Shown: positions 26,260-36,092, counted from the stretch's first letter. The stretch is 64,000 nucleotides of DNA from Chitinophagaceae bacterium (GCA_947469485.1 CANIPU010000010.1:39906-103905); one strand, 5' to 3'. The notes: generated from the sequence alone by a model not told the origin. Numbers and translations: made by a program.

Positions 26260-27705
26260 CTAACCTACACTTCCTTCCAAACTGATTGCTAAAAGTTTTT
26301 GCGCTTCAACTGCAAATTCCATTGGCAACTGATTAAAAACTTCCTTGCAATACCCATTCACAATCAGGTTCACGGCTTCTTCATTTCCGATGCCGCGCTG
26401 ATTGCAGTAGAACAAAATGTCTTCACCGATTTTAGAGGTTGTGGCTTCGTGTTCCACTTTAGCCGAGGTGTTGTTCACTTCGATGTAAGGGAAAGTATGC
26501 GCACCGCAGTGGTCGGTCATGAGCAATGAATCGCACTGCGAAAAATTTTGTGCATTGGTTGCTTTCTTATTAATGCGCACTAATCCGCGATAAGAATTCT
26601 GACTGCTGCCGGCGGAAATTCCTTTACTTACAATTCTGCTCTTCGTGTTTTTACCAATGTGAATCATCTTGGTTCCGGTGTCGGCTTGCTGCATGTTGTT
26701 CGTCACCGCAACAGAATAAAATTCGCCGATGGAATTATCTCCTTTCAAAATCACACTCGGGTACTTCCAGGTAATGGCAGAACCTGTTTCCACTTGTGTC
26801 CAACTGATTTTACTATTTACTCCTGAACAAATTCCGCGCTTGGTAACGAAATTGAAAATGCCACCCTTGCCATCTTTATCGCCGGGATACCAGTTCTGAA
26901 CGGTTGAATATTTTATTTCTGAATTATCTTGTGCCACTAATTCCACCACGGCTGCGTGCAATTGATTTTCGTCGCGCATGGGAGCGGTACAACCTTCGAG
27001 ATACGAAACATACGCACCTTCGTCAGCAACAATTAATGTGCGTTCAAACTGACCGGTATTCGCCGCATTGATTCGGAAATAAGTTGAGAGTTCCATCGGG
27101 CAACGAACTCCTTTCGGTACATATACAAACGAGCCATCACTGAAAACCGCTGTGTTGAGCGCTGCAAAATAATTATCAGTGGAAGGCACTACAGAACCCA
27201 TATATTTTTTCACCAACTCCGGATGTTCTTTCACGGCTTCGCTCATCGAACAAAAAATAATTCCGAGTTCGCGCAGCTTGTCTTTAAAAGTTGTGACTAC
27301 GCTCACACTATCGAGCACCGCATCCACCGCCACTCCTGCGAGGCGCATTTGTTCAACTAAAGAAATTCCGAGCTTGTCGAATGTCTTGCGAATCTCAGGG
27401 TCAACTTCATCCATGCTCGCGAGTTGCGGTTTCACTTTTGGCGAAGCGTAGTAGTGATAAGATTGATAATCAATTTTCGGATAGTGAACATTTTCCCAAG
27501 TCGGCTCTTCCATAGTAAGCCAATGCCGATATGCTTTCAACCTCCACTCGAGCAACCATTCCGGTTCATTTTTTTTTGCTGAAATAAAACGCACCACATC
27601 TTCATTCAATCCAATTGGAAGAATATCCTGTTCAATATCTGACACGAATCCATACTTGTATTCGGTGGTAGTGAGTTCGTCTAATATTTTATCATTGTCT
27701 TCCAT
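26260..27705 (-). CDS. sufB: SufB Fe-S scaffold subunit
   Basis: A 481-residue SufB, the core scaffold protein that receives sulfur from SufE and assembles Fe-S clusters with SufC and SufD. Typical features are the N-terminal [15 protein letters not shown] segment and [42 protein letters not shown] follows, then the C-terminal [12 protein letters not shown] and [15 protein letters not shown]. It is the first gene of the operon. A promoter with a perfect palindrome lies 26-60 bp upstream of the start codon. Confidence 0.97.
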   Translation of the reverse strand: MEDNDKILDELTTTEYKYGFVSDIEQDILPIGLNEDVVRFISAKKNEPEWLLEWRLKAYRHWLTMEEPTWENVHYPKIDYQSYHYYASPKVKPQLASMDEVDPEIRKTFDKLGISLVEQMRLAGVAVDAVLDSVSVVTTFKDKLRELGIIFCSMSEAVKEHPELVKKYMGSVVPSTDNYFAALNTAVFSDGSFVYVPKGVRCPMELSTYFRINAANTGQFERTLIVADEGAYVSYLEGCTAPMRDENQLHAAVVELVAQDNSEIKYSTVQNWYPGDKDGKGGIFNFVTKRGICSGVNSKISWTQVETGSAITWKYPSVILKGDNSIGEFYSVAVTNNMQQADTGTKMIHIGKNTKSRIVSKGISAGSSQNSYRGLVRINKKATNAQNFSQCDSLLMTDHCGAHTFPYIEVNNTSAKVEHEATTSKIGEDILFYCNQRGIGNEEAVNLIVNGYCKEVFNQLPMEFAVEAQKLLAISLEGSVG

Positions 27706-27730
27706 TTACTGGCTTGTAATTTTCAGAGTG

Positions 27731-27761
27731 CAAAAGTCAACTTTAGATTCAATCTAAACAA
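27731..27761 (-). promoter_or_regulatory. Putative suf operon promoter (Bacteroidota -33/-7)
   Basis: On the minus strand a TTG (27759-27761) is followed by a 20-nt spacer and GACTTTTG (27731-27738). This fits the Bacteroidota pattern of TTTG, about 20 nt, then TAnnTTTG, with one mismatch in the -7 box. Transcription would begin near 27724, about 20 nt before the sufB start codon. The spacer contains a perfect palindrome. Confidence 0.5.
27742..27758. promoter_or_regulatory. 17-bp perfect palindrome in the suf promoter, likely operator
   Basis: The sequence TTTAGATTCAATCTAAA is a perfect inverted repeat with 8-bp arms around a single central base. It lies within the spacer between the proposed -33 and -7 elements, the position where a bound repressor would block polymerase. 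The arm style resembles sites of DtxR/MntR-type metal-responsive repressors, but the identity of the regulator is inference. Confidence 0.55.
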
Positions 27762-27871
27762 CAGTTTGGTAATAAAAAAGTTATTAATGCCCCGAAAATT
27801 CAAAGAAATTGGTATTTAAATACTGAAAACCCTAAGAATAAAATTTTTTGATGACTTTTGCCAAATAAATG

Positions 27872-27943
27872 GTCTTGTAGTACAATGGATAGTATGCGAG
27901 TTTCCGGAGCTTGAGATGCAGGTTCGATTCCTGCCAGGACCAC
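27872..27943 (+). tRNA. tRNA-Arg (anticodon CCG)
   Basis: A 72-nt cloverleaf. The acceptor stem is GGTCTTG with CAGGACC, the D arm GTAC/GTAT, and the anticodon stem CGAGT/GCTTG with loop TTCCGGA giving anticodon CCG (reads CGG). The T arm is GCAGG-TTCGATT-CCTGC and the discriminator base is A. The 3' CCA is not encoded. A GACTTTTG box 10 nt upstream is identical to the one proposed for the suf promoter. Confidence 0.95.
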
Positions 27944-28002
27944 ATTATGTTTACATACTTTATAAAATCAGTATTTTCTATTTGAATTTATAATTACAGC
28001 TT

Positions 28003-29361
28003 TTGAATCTTCCTGAAAATTTTATTGTGCGATTACAAAAGCAATTCGGAAATAATTGCGCCGATTTAGTTGAATCGTTTAATCAATCGCCTGCAACAAG
28101 TATTCGTATAAATTCCAACAAACTGAAAGAATTCATTGGCGAAAAAATTCCATGGTGCCAGAGCGGATATTACTTAAATGAGCGCCCATTGTTTACAATT
28201 GACCCACTTTTTCATGCGGGGTGTTATTATGTTCAAGAAGCAAGTTCTATGTTTTTAGAACAGGTATTTACTCAGTTGTTTTCAAAAGAAGAAAATCTAA
28301 CAGTACTTGATTTGTGTGCTGCACCAGGAGGAAAAAGTACACACATAGCATCTTTAATAAACAATAAAAGTGTTTTGGTTGCAAATGAGGTGATTGCTTC
28401 AAGAGCCAATATTTTAAAGGAAAATATAATTAAACAAGGAAAAGGAAATGTGATTGTCACAAGCAGTGACTCAAAATATTTTGGCGAGTTGAAAGAATTA
28501 TTTGATTGTATAATTATTGATGCGCCATGCAGCGGTGAAGGATTGTTCAGAAAAGATCCAGATGCCGTAAATGAATGGAGCCTGGATCAGGCGCATTATT
28601 GCAGCATCAGACAACAACAAATTTTAAAAGATGTAATTCCTTGTCTTAAACAAAACGGAATACTTATTTATTCAACATGCACCTTTAATCCGGAGGAAAA
28701 TGAATTGCAATTGAAATGGCTAAAAGAAAAATATGGATTCAGCGGCATAGAATTAAAAACAGAAAGCAATTGGAATGTTGAAGAGTGGAATGATGAAAAT
28801 TTGTACGGCTATCGCTTTCTACCATCTAAAATAAAAGGAGAAGGTTTTTTCCTTGCAGTACTTCGTAAAAATGAATCCAATTCTTCAAGTGAAACTTCTT
28901 CAAACAATAATTTCATTTCCTGGATGCCTAAACTTTGTAATGAAAAAGAAGTTTCTTCAATAAAAAACTGGGTTAAAAAGATTGAATCAGAAAATATTTA
29001 TCGATGGAAAGAAAATTATTTTCTATTGAGTAATGAACAACTGAAAATGATGAATGAACTAAGTGATCGTGTAAAAATTATTTATGCAGGGGTTGAATTG
29101 GCATCCAAAAAGCACGATGAGTTTATTCCTTCTCCTGCTCTTGCATTGTATGAACAAATAAATATTACTGCTTTTAACAATCTGAATTTATCGAAAGAAC
29201 TAGCGCTTAGTTTTCTTAGAAAAGATTCCCTGCAAATTCAATCAGAAGATAAAGGCTGGATGCTTACACTTTTTGATAATCATCCGCTTGGTTGGGTAAA
29301 ATCTTTAGGGAACAGGATGAACAATTATTTTCCAATGGAATGGAGAATAAAAAACTACTAA
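28003..29361 (+). CDS. RsmB/RsmF-type RNA 5-methylcytosine methyltransferase
   Basis: A 452-residue S-adenosylmethionine-dependent methyltransferase of the NOL1/NOP2/Sun family that methylates cytosine C5 in rRNA or tRNA. The SAM-binding motif DLCAAPGGKSTH is near residue 103. The two conserved cysteines lie in IIDAPCSGEGLF (motif IV) and IYSTCTFNPEENE (motif VI). The C-terminal domain, about residues 300-452, resembles that of RsmF/YebU. The start codon is TTG, giving a protein beginning NLPENFIVRLQKQFG. It lies between two oppositely oriented tRNA-Arg genes, the second only 1 bp away. Confidence 0.9.
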   Translation: MNLPENFIVRLQKQFGNNCADLVESFNQSPATSIRINSNKLKEFIGEKIPWCQSGYYLNERPLFTIDPLFHAGCYYVQEASSMFLEQVFTQLFSKEENLTVLDLCAAPGGKSTHIASLINNKSVLVANEVIASRANILKENIIKQGKGNVIVTSSDSKYFGELKELFDCIIIDAPCSGEGLFRKDPDAVNEWSLDQAHYCSIRQQQILKDVIPCLKQNGILIYSTCTFNPEENELQLKWLKEKYGFSGIELKTESNWNVEEWNDENLYGYRFLPSKIKGEGFFLAVLRKNESNSSSETSSNNNFISWMPKLCNEKEVSSIKNWVKKIESENIYRWKENYFLLSNEQLKMMNELSDRVKIIYAGVELASKKHDEFIPSPALALYEQINITAFNNLNLSKELALSFLRKDSLQIQSEDKGWMLTLFDNHPLGWVKSLGNRMNNYFPMEWRIKNY

Positions 29362-29362
29362 G

Positions 29363-29434
29363 TGATCCCGGTAGGAATCGAACCTACATTTAAAGTTTAG
29401 GAAACTTCCGTTCTATCCATTGAACTACGGGACC
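29363..29434 (-). tRNA. tRNA-Arg (anticodon CCT)
   Basis: A 72-nt cloverleaf on the minus strand. The acceptor stem is GGTCCCG with CGGGATC, the D arm GTTC/GAAC, and the anticodon stem GAAGT/ACTTT with loop TTCCTAA giving anticodon CCT (reads AGG). The T arm is GTAGG-TTCGATT-CCTAC and the discriminator base is A; CCA is not encoded. It resembles the CCG isoacceptor 1.4 kb away and is in inverted orientation to it. Confidence 0.95.
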
Positions 29435-29466
29435 AAAATTTCGCCCGCAAATATCAAAAAACTATC

Positions 29467-31473
29467 TTAGAAAAACTGCAATCCTATTGTCCAGCCAATC
29501 CAACCATTAACTCCCGTGGTTCCGCCACCATGTTCTTTGAAAACATGCGCTTTTGAAGCTGAATTAAAAGAATCATCAATAACTTCCACATTAAAACTTG
29601 GTCCGGCATATAATCCAATACCTTTTGCTATTTGCCAACCAGGAAGCAAACGAAGTTGATTTATCATATTTATTCCATTCCATTCAGCAAATTTGTTGTA
29701 ATGAATAGACCATGAGGCAACTTCTATGTTTGTATAGAATTTTTTACTCAAACTAATATGAGATCCGATTCCATAACCAAACGAATACCGATTTCCAAAC
29801 TGAGTATTAGGTGATACTCCAATTGAAAAGATATTATAAAAAGCATTTGATCCCAATCGGACCGAAGTATTTATATAACTGAAATCATTGCTAAACAAAT
29901 CAACTTTGAACAATCCATTTCTCGAAATTGAAATTAACCCAATAGGAACTCCTTTCATTGTGTCTGCTATATTTATCAATCCGATTTGCATTCCTGAAAC
30001 CTTTACTCCAATATTTATCAGGCTGATTTGAAATCCATTCACTTTGTTTGCCACATTCACAATTCCTGAAATTTGCGAGCCATTCATTTTTCCCAAAGAA
30101 AGATTTGCAATTCCTCCTATCTGAATTCCATTTATACTATGTGAAGTAGTTGAAACATTTGCGATGCCTCCTATCTGCGCGCCGCTAATTGAGTCGAGGG
30201 CATAATTAACCAGCCCTCCTATTTGTGTTCCTTTAACTGAGCCCAGGGATGTATTTACAAGGCCCCCGATTTGCGCACCATTCAGACTTCGAGCATGATT
30301 CACAAGCCCTCCTAATTGCAGTCCGTTGGCATTTCCAAAAACTACATTTGTAAGTCCGCCTATTTGCAGTCCATTCATGTTTTTCCGGACAATATTGACC
30401 AGCCCTCCAATTTCAAAACCATTTACACCTCCATTATAACCTGATAAAATATTAAATGAAAAAACATTGGAATACTTCCCTGAAAAAACTCCATTCGACC
30501 CAACAGGATATAAAAATGAAACCTGTGCAGCATGATCCTGAAGAGTAATTGTATCGTTGCCAGATTGCCTTTTATCGTGAAATCTGTTTGCAAAAACTCC
30601 ATTTAATTTTGCACGCATCCATTGATAAGAGTCTTTTGATTCATCAGTGATGTTTTTTGAAATCTCAACCACTTTATTTTCAACCTGAGAAGTTGCTTCG
30701 GAAAGTTTTTTCTTGCTGGTATCTTCAAGTTGATCTATTGATTCTTCCATTTGTTTATTCTGTTCTTTATTCAGAAAATCTTGAGTTATAGATTCTGAAG
30801 GAGTCCATGTATAATTTGTTGCAATAGAATCCTTAGATATTATAACTGCCGCGTAATCATCAAGTATCAACGATTCAGTAATTGTTGGTTGAGGATTGAA
30901 TTGGTTGGTGTGCTCAAAATTGCTTTCAGATTTCTCGGAAGCTATTTCATTTCCAACAGATGAAATTTCTTCTTTTTGTTTACCAATCAAATTTTCTTTT
31001 GGAAATGATTTTGATAAACCATTCGTCTTTTTCTTCTCTGGATTTTTCTTAAAAGAATCCACATCAGACTCTGATTCCAATCCTGATTTTTTTTCCAAGG
31101 AAGAATTCTCCTTTTGTAATTTTTTTTCAGTTCCTGAACTTTTAAATTCAGAATTTGAATCTGAAAATGAACTTACAGAATTAAAATTCACAACAGACAC
31201 TTCTGAAGTATTTGGTAAAGTGATTGCGTTTTGAAACGGTGAAATCTGATTGTTTTCAGTATTGAAAATCAAAAATGTTGCTATGGTTGTTAAAATTATT
31301 CCGCTCATAATTCCTGTAGTGTAAATGAAAAATCTGTTGTGTGTTAACCTGTATTGCAATGATGGTTTAGGCGCTGCAACAAAAGCAGTCATCAGCGAAT
31401 CGAAGTTTTTGAACGAATTGATTTGGGCCTCGTTCAAGGGTTTTTGGTGAAATTTGAATTTTATCTTCTTCAT
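29467..31473 (-). CDS. Membrane-anchored protein with glycine-rich beta-repeats, partner of an ECF sigma factor
   Basis: A 668-residue protein. Residues 1-48 are polar and probably cytosolic, and residues 49-70 (IYTTGIMSGIILTTIATFLIF) are a single membrane segment. Residues 75-320 are a low-complexity Ser/Glu/Lys-rich linker. Residues 340-510 hold about ten tandem repeats of roughly 20 residues with the pattern NGxQIGGLVNxxxG. The C-terminal 150 residues are beta-rich, possibly barrel-like. The repeats resemble proteins annotated as LA_2272/LA_2273-type surface repeats. It begins 1 bp after the sigma factor gene, so it may regulate that sigma factor as a membrane-bound anti-sigma factor; no classical zinc-binding anti-sigma motif is visible. 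Confidence 0.7.
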   Translation of the reverse strand: MKKIKFKFHQKPLNEAQINSFKNFDSLMTAFVAAPKPSLQYRLTHNRFFIYTTGIMSGIILTTIATFLIFNTENNQISPFQNAITLPNTSEVSVVNFNSVSSFSDSNSEFKSSGTEKKLQKENSSLEKKSGLESESDVDSFKKNPEKKKTNGLSKSFPKENLIGKQKEEISSVGNEIASEKSESNFEHTNQFNPQPTITESLILDDYAAVIISKDSIATNYTWTPSESITQDFLNKEQNKQMEESIDQLEDTSKKKLSEATSQVENKVVEISKNITDESKDSYQWMRAKLNGVFANRFHDKRQSGNDTITLQDHAAQVSFLYPVGSNGVFSGKYSNVFSFNILSGYNGGVNGFEIGGLVNIVRKNMNGLQIGGLTNVVFGNANGLQLGGLVNHARSLNGAQIGGLVNTSLGSVKGTQIGGLVNYALDSISGAQIGGIANVSTTSHSINGIQIGGIANLSLGKMNGSQISGIVNVANKVNGFQISLINIGVKVSGMQIGLINIADTMKGVPIGLISISRNGLFKVDLFSNDFSYINTSVRLGSNAFYNIFSIGVSPNTQFGNRYSFGYGIGSHISLSKKFYTNIEVASWSIHYNKFAEWNGINMINQLRLLPGWQIAKGIGLYAGPSFNVEVIDDSFNSASKAHVFKEHGGGTTGVNGWIGWTIGLQFF

Positions 31474-31474
31474 T

Positions 31475-32026
31475 TTACGCTGCTTTTGCTTCGATTAAAA
31501 ATTGTTTGCGCAACCGTTCAAGTATCCGGTGCACTTTTACTTTAGCGTTGTTCTCTGTCATTCCCTTTATCTCTGCCACTTCAGCAAAACTCCGCTTTTC
31601 AAAAAACCGCATTTCAATCAACTCAAGTTCTTCTGCATTTAATTTTTTAATTGCTTTCAATGCCGCTTCCCTTCTTTCCTGAATCAGATGCGAATCATTT
31701 TCATCCAGAATTTCGTTGAGGTCAGTTAGTTCCATGCTCACAGTTCGTTCCTTTTTTCGGTCTCTGAAATACTGATTCACTTCATTACTGGCAATTCGGA
31801 TTAACCATGCACCAAATGGAAGTCCACGGTCTTCGTAATATTTAAGGTGCTGCATTGCTTTCAGAAAAACCTGCTGCGCAAAATCAGCTGCATCGTGTTC
31901 ATCATCCAGTCTGCGGTAAATGAACAGGTATACATCCTTAAAATATTTTTCGTAGAGCGCTCGAAAGTGCTGCGGATTCTTTTTTGCCGCTTCAATCAAT
32001 TCGCTCTCGTTGTTTGTTATTGCCAC
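31475..32026 (-). CDS. ECF-type RNA polymerase sigma factor
   Basis: A 183-residue sigma-70 family factor of the extracytoplasmic-function type. Region 2 covers about residues 20-90 (DEHDAADFAQQVFLKAMQHL, GAWLIRIASNEVNQYFRDRK). Region 4 covers about residues 120-175, with the helix-turn-helix SFAEVAEIKGMTENNAKVKV. It directs RNA polymerase to an alternative promoter set. It lies between a GIN-domain lipoprotein gene and the membrane repeat protein, in one direction with small gaps, indicating an envelope-signalling operon. The target genes are unknown. Confidence 0.93.
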   Translation of the reverse strand: MAITNNESELIEAAKKNPQHFRALYEKYFKDVYLFIYRRLDDEHDAADFAQQVFLKAMQHLKYYEDRGLPFGAWLIRIASNEVNQYFRDRKKERTVSMELTDLNEILDENDSHLIQERREAALKAIKKLNAEELELIEMRFFEKRSFAEVAEIKGMTENNAKVKVHRILERLRKQFLIEAKAA

Positions 32027-32065
32027 AGATTCACAGATTATTTTCTATCGTCAATTTATCAATTC

Positions 32066-32845
32066 TTAGTTTACATGAATAAGGTTACCACTGCCACTTA
32101 TGTGCGTAGTAACAACCGGTGTTCCTTTATAATAAACATCACCACTGCCACTGATAGACACATCAAGCGTTGAAGCCACATTCACTTCACAGTTTCCGCT
32201 GCCACTTATGTTTACTGCACTTTGGTCAACTGTTAAATCGAATGAATGAATTTCACCTGAGCCACTTATAGTGAGGTTCTCAGTAACTGAATTTCCGTTT
32301 ACGCGCAAACTTCCGGAACCTGAAATCTTTCCTGAGAAACTGCTGCACCAGGCATTCATTAGTACATCTCCACTGCCGCTAATATTTACATTCACAGCAT
32401 CGGCTAACAAGCTGTCTTGAATTTCAATATTTCCAGAACCGCTCACATTTACATCCATGAAAGGAGATTGGAAAATACTTTGCACCAACATGCTGCCCGA
32501 GCCGGTTAAATCAATACCACGCAAATCAGGAAGAGTAATGTACACTTTAATCTGGTCATGGTCGCGAAGGCAGTGGCGGTTGTAAATTTTCAATTCTGAG
32601 CCATTTACTTCAGTTTTCATATCAGAAATAATATTCGGCTGGGCTTCAATCTTTACTTCAAAAGTAGTGCCTTTTGTAATGTAAACTGTTCCTTCGGTTT
32701 GAAATTCAATTGAATTAAAATCAGAAACAGTGCGCGTTTCCGTAGTTATACTACCCTTGCCCTTAATGCATGGCCAGTTTTCGCGTTTGCATGATTGTAG
32801 AAAAAAAGCAAGAAGAGTTGCTGAAATAAGTATTGTCCGGTTCAT
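32066..32845 (-). CDS. GIN-domain (DUF2807) lipoprotein
   Basis: A 259-residue lipoprotein; the signal ends at the lipobox LAFFLQSC (cysteine about residue 19). The rest is a head-GIN domain (DUF2807), a right-handed parallel beta-structure. It is seen here as regular repeats of SGSGN, SGSGS and SGSGD spaced about 20 residues apart (for example DLTGSGSMLVQ, NVSGSGNIEIQ, NISGSGDVLMN). Function in Bacteroidota is unclear; a cell-envelope or adhesion role is usual speculation. It precedes the ECF sigma gene by 39 bp. Confidence 0.9.
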   Translation of the reverse strand: MNRTILISATLLAFFLQSCKRENWPCIKGKGSITTETRTVSDFNSIEFQTEGTVYITKGTTFEVKIEAQPNIISDMKTEVNGSELKIYNRHCLRDHDQIKVYITLPDLRGIDLTGSGSMLVQSIFQSPFMDVNVSGSGNIEIQDSLLADAVNVNISGSGDVLMNAWCSSFSGKISGSGSLRVNGNSVTENLTISGSGEIHSFDLTVDQSAVNISGSGNCEVNVASTLDVSISGSGDVYYKGTPVVTTHISGSGNLIHVN

Positions 32846-32915
32846 TTTTTATAATGTTGTTTATACTATAAATGCAAAAGGACGAAAAAGTTACAGATGA
32901 AGGAAAAAATAATTT

Positions 32916-33932
32916 TTAAACCAGATTTACCTCCGGCTGAATAGTGATTCCGAATTTATCATAAACCGATTTTTGAATATCGAGTGCGAGTTGATAAACT
33001 TCATTTCCTGTTGATCCACCATAATTAACCAGTACCAATGCCTGTGATTTATGCGAGCCGGTGTGTCCAACCACTTTTCCTTTCCAGCCACATTGCTCTA
33101 TCAGCCAGCCGGCAGGAACTTTTACTGTTCCGTCTTTTTGCGGATAGTTTGATGCAAGCGGATTTTTAGAAATAAAAATATCAAACTCATCTTTTGTAAT
33201 AACAGGGTTTTTGAAAAAACTTCCTGCATTGCCAAGCACTTTAGGGTCAGGTAATTTTGAAGTCCGGATTTTTATGACTGCATCACTCACTGCTTTTATT
33301 GTAAGTTCATTTACCCGCATTTCATCCAATGTCATTTTTATATCACCGTAATTGACATTGAATTTTGGTTTCTTACTTAACCGAAAGGTGACAGAAGAAA
33401 TCAGAAACTGATTTTTAAATTTATTTTTAAAAACACTTTCGCGATAACCGAATTCACATTCAGCATTTTTGAAATTCACCTTTTCTCCGGTTGCAATTTC
33501 AATTGCTTCCAATTCATCAAACACATCTTTTATCTCTACCCCATACGCTCCGATATTTTGCATGGGTGCTGCTCCAACTTGCCCCGGAATGAGCGAGAGA
33601 TTTTCAAGTCCTGCAAGATTTTTTTCAATGCACCACAGTACAAACTGATGCCATACTTCACCTGCTGAAGCTTTTACCCACACATAATTTTCATCTTCCT
33701 TTACTACTGAAATTCCGGCGAAAGAATTTTTCACTACAATTCCATCAAAGTTTTTGGTGAAAAGAATATTGCTGCCACCACCGAGAATTAATTTTTGTTG
33801 TGAACGGAATTTTTCTTCCCCTAATAATTCGCTGAAATCATTTTCGGTTTTTATCTCAGTAAAATATTTTGCTTTTACATCAATATGAAAAGTGTTGAAT
33901 GGTAGAAGTGAAATATTTTCTGAAATAACCAT
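32916..33932 (-). CDS. murB: UDP-N-acetylenolpyruvoylglucosamine reductase
   Basis: A 338-residue FAD-dependent enzyme that makes UDP-N-acetylmuramate from enolpyruvoyl-UDP-GlcNAc using NADPH, a cytosolic step of peptidoglycan synthesis. The FAD-binding motif LILGGGSNILF (about residue 45), IPGQVGAAPMQNIGAYG (about residue 113) and the active-site segment LGNAGSFFKNP with its serine (about residue 235) are present. The late motif QLALDIQKSVYDKFGITIQPEVNLV is typical of the type I form. It follows metG by 7 bp. Confidence 0.97.
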   Translation of the reverse strand: MVISENISLLPFNTFHIDVKAKYFTEIKTENDFSELLGEEKFRSQQKLILGGGSNILFTKNFDGIVVKNSFAGISVVKEDENYVWVKASAGEVWHQFVLWCIEKNLAGLENLSLIPGQVGAAPMQNIGAYGVEIKDVFDELEAIEIATGEKVNFKNAECEFGYRESVFKNKFKNQFLISSVTFRLSKKPKFNVNYGDIKMTLDEMRVNELTIKAVSDAVIKIRTSKLPDPKVLGNAGSFFKNPVITKDEFDIFISKNPLASNYPQKDGTVKVPAGWLIEQCGWKGKVVGHTGSHKSQALVLVNYGGSTGNEVYQLALDIQKSVYDKFGITIQPEVNLV

Positions 33933-33939
33933 ATTGAAA

Positions 33940-35994
33940 TCAGGATATTTTGCTTCCGGAATTTACCGTTTCTGTAGGTGAAACGATTTTTAATTTTCCA
34001 TCGGCATCTTCTGCCATCAAAATCATTCCTTTTGATTCAATGCCCTTTATTTTTCGCGGAGCAAGGTTGGCAACAACGCTTACTTGTTTTCCAATCATCT
34101 GCTCAGGCGTATAATGTTCAGCAATTCCAGAAACAATGGTGCGAACTTCATTTCCCATGTCAACTGTCAACTGCAACAATTTATCAGCTTTCTTTACTTT
34201 CTCTGCAGCAGTTACCGTTCCTACCCTCAATTCAAGTTTAGCAAAATCATCATAATTAATTACTGAGTTAGCTATTTCAGATTCAGGATTTTTGGGTTCA
34301 GTTTGCAACACAACTTGTTTTTGATTGGCTTTTAATTTTTCAACCTGGGCTGTTATTTCTTCATCCTCAATTTTTCTAAACATTAATCCTGCTTCATTTA
34401 ATTGATGACCGGGATGAATCAATTGCCCTTTCAATTCAGCACTCCAGTTTTTCTTCGGAAGATTTAACATACCCAGTGTTTTCTCAGCTGCTACCGGCAG
34501 AAATGGTTGCATAAGTTGTGCGAGATAAGCTGTGATTTCAATTGAGAGATACATCACGGTGGCACATCGTTCTTCGTTTGTCTTTACAATTTTCCAGGGT
34601 TCGTTATCTGTTAAATATTTATTTCCTGCTCGCGCAAGATTCATTAATTCCTGAAGCGCTTCACGGAAACGAAATTTTTCCAGCGAGTCACAAATATTTT
34701 GTTGAGCTACTTTTATTGATGCAATTAATTCACGGTCGCTCTCAGTTAAATTTCCGTATGATGGAATTTTTCCGTTATAAAATTTATGGGTGAGCACCAT
34801 TGTCCGATTCACAAAGTTCCCAAGAATAGCAACGAGTTCATTATTGTGACGGTCTTGAAAATCTTTCCAGGTAAAATCACTATCTTTTGTTTCGGGAGCA
34901 ATAGAAGTTAGTACATACCGAAGTGTATCCTGCATACCCGGAAAATCTTTTAAATAATCATGCAACCACACAGCCCAGTTTCGAGAGGTAGAAAGTTTTT
35001 CTCCTTCTAAATTGAGAAACTCATTTGCCGGAACATTATCCGGAACAATGTATTCGCCATGCGCATGAAGTATGGTTGGAAAAATAATGCAGTGAAAAAC
35101 AATATTATCCTTTCCAATGAAATGTAACAGGCGCGTGTCTTGGTCCTTCCAGTATTTTTGCCAATCATTTGGTCGCAATTCCTTTGTCGCACTTATGTAA
35201 CCAATAGGCGCATCGAACCACACATATAAAACTTTATGTTCTGAATCGGCAAGCGGCACTTTCACTCCCCAATCCAAATCGCGGGTCATTGCACGAGGAT
35301 GCAATCCTCCATCAACCCAGCTTTTGCACTGACCATAAACATTGGGTTTCCAATCGTCTTTATGATTTTCTAAAATCCATTCGCGCAACCAAGGTTCATA
35401 TTTATCGAGGGGCAGGTACCAATGCTTCGTTTCTTTTTTCACCGGAACATTTCCGCTAAGAACTGAAACAGGATTTTTTAAATCATCAGGTGATAAACTG
35501 CTCCCGCATTTTTCGCACTGGTCGCCGTAGGCTTTTTCGTTTCCGCAAACAGGACAAGTACCCATGATATAACGGTCAGCGAGAAACATTTTTTCTTTCT
35601 CATCATAGTACTGCAACGAAGTTTGTTCTGTAAAAACTCCTTTGTTATACAAATCAAGAAAAAATTGCTGCGCTGTTTCGTGATGAATTTTATTAGAAGT
35701 ACGCGAGTAGATGTCAAATGAAATTCCAAACTCCTCAAAAGAGTTTTTCATTAAAGAATGATACTTGTCGACGAATTGTTGAGGACTAATTCCTTCTTTG
35801 CGTGCGCCCAGAGTAATAGGAACTCCATGCTCATCGCTTCCGCAGATATATAATATATCATCACCCTGCAATCGACGATAACGCGCATAGGTATCAGCAG
35901 GCAGGTAGGCACCAGCTAAATGTCCAAGGTGAATTCCGCCATTTGCATAAGGAAGGGCGGCTGTTATAGTATATCGTTTCCACTTATTCTCCAT
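33940..35994 (-). CDS. metG: Methionyl-tRNA synthetase
   Basis: A 684-residue class I aminoacyl-tRNA synthetase that charges tRNA-Met. The HIGH-type motif is [20 protein letters not shown] (about residue 17). The zinc knuckle is [18 protein letters not shown] (about residue 147). The KMSKS-type motif is [10 protein letters not shown] (about residue 338). An additional C-terminal tRNA-binding domain (about residues 575-684, [14 protein letters not shown]) is the EMAP/Trbp111 type that aids tRNA binding. It is the first gene of a metG-murB pair. Confidence 0.97.
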   Translation of the reverse strand: MENKWKRYTITAALPYANGGIHLGHLAGAYLPADTYARYRRLQGDDILYICGSDEHGVPITLGARKEGISPQQFVDKYHSLMKNSFEEFGISFDIYSRTSNKIHHETAQQFFLDLYNKGVFTEQTSLQYYDEKEKMFLADRYIMGTCPVCGNEKAYGDQCEKCGSSLSPDDLKNPVSVLSGNVPVKKETKHWYLPLDKYEPWLREWILENHKDDWKPNVYGQCKSWVDGGLHPRAMTRDLDWGVKVPLADSEHKVLYVWFDAPIGYISATKELRPNDWQKYWKDQDTRLLHFIGKDNIVFHCIIFPTILHAHGEYIVPDNVPANEFLNLEGEKLSTSRNWAVWLHDYLKDFPGMQDTLRYVLTSIAPETKDSDFTWKDFQDRHNNELVAILGNFVNRTMVLTHKFYNGKIPSYGNLTESDRELIASIKVAQQNICDSLEKFRFREALQELMNLARAGNKYLTDNEPWKIVKTNEERCATVMYLSIEITAYLAQLMQPFLPVAAEKTLGMLNLPKKNWSAELKGQLIHPGHQLNEAGLMFRKIEDEEITAQVEKLKANQKQVVLQTEPKNPESEIANSVINYDDFAKLELRVGTVTAAEKVKKADKLLQLTVDMGNEVRTIVSGIAEHYTPEQMIGKQVSVVANLAPRKIKGIESKGMILMAEDADGKLKIVSPTETVNSGSKIS

Positions 35995-36092
35995 TCAAAA
36001 AAATCACTCTGTTGTTTCGCCGATAAATATAATCGTGGATTAACGATTGCAGATTGTAAAATACATATTACAGTTACTCAGTTATGTGGAAA

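Noticed and set aside
29900..30460. CRISPR-like regular DNA repeats
   Set aside because: The periodicity comes from the roughly 20-residue protein repeats (NGxQIGGLVN) of the membrane protein; the DNA units vary and have no constant spacers.
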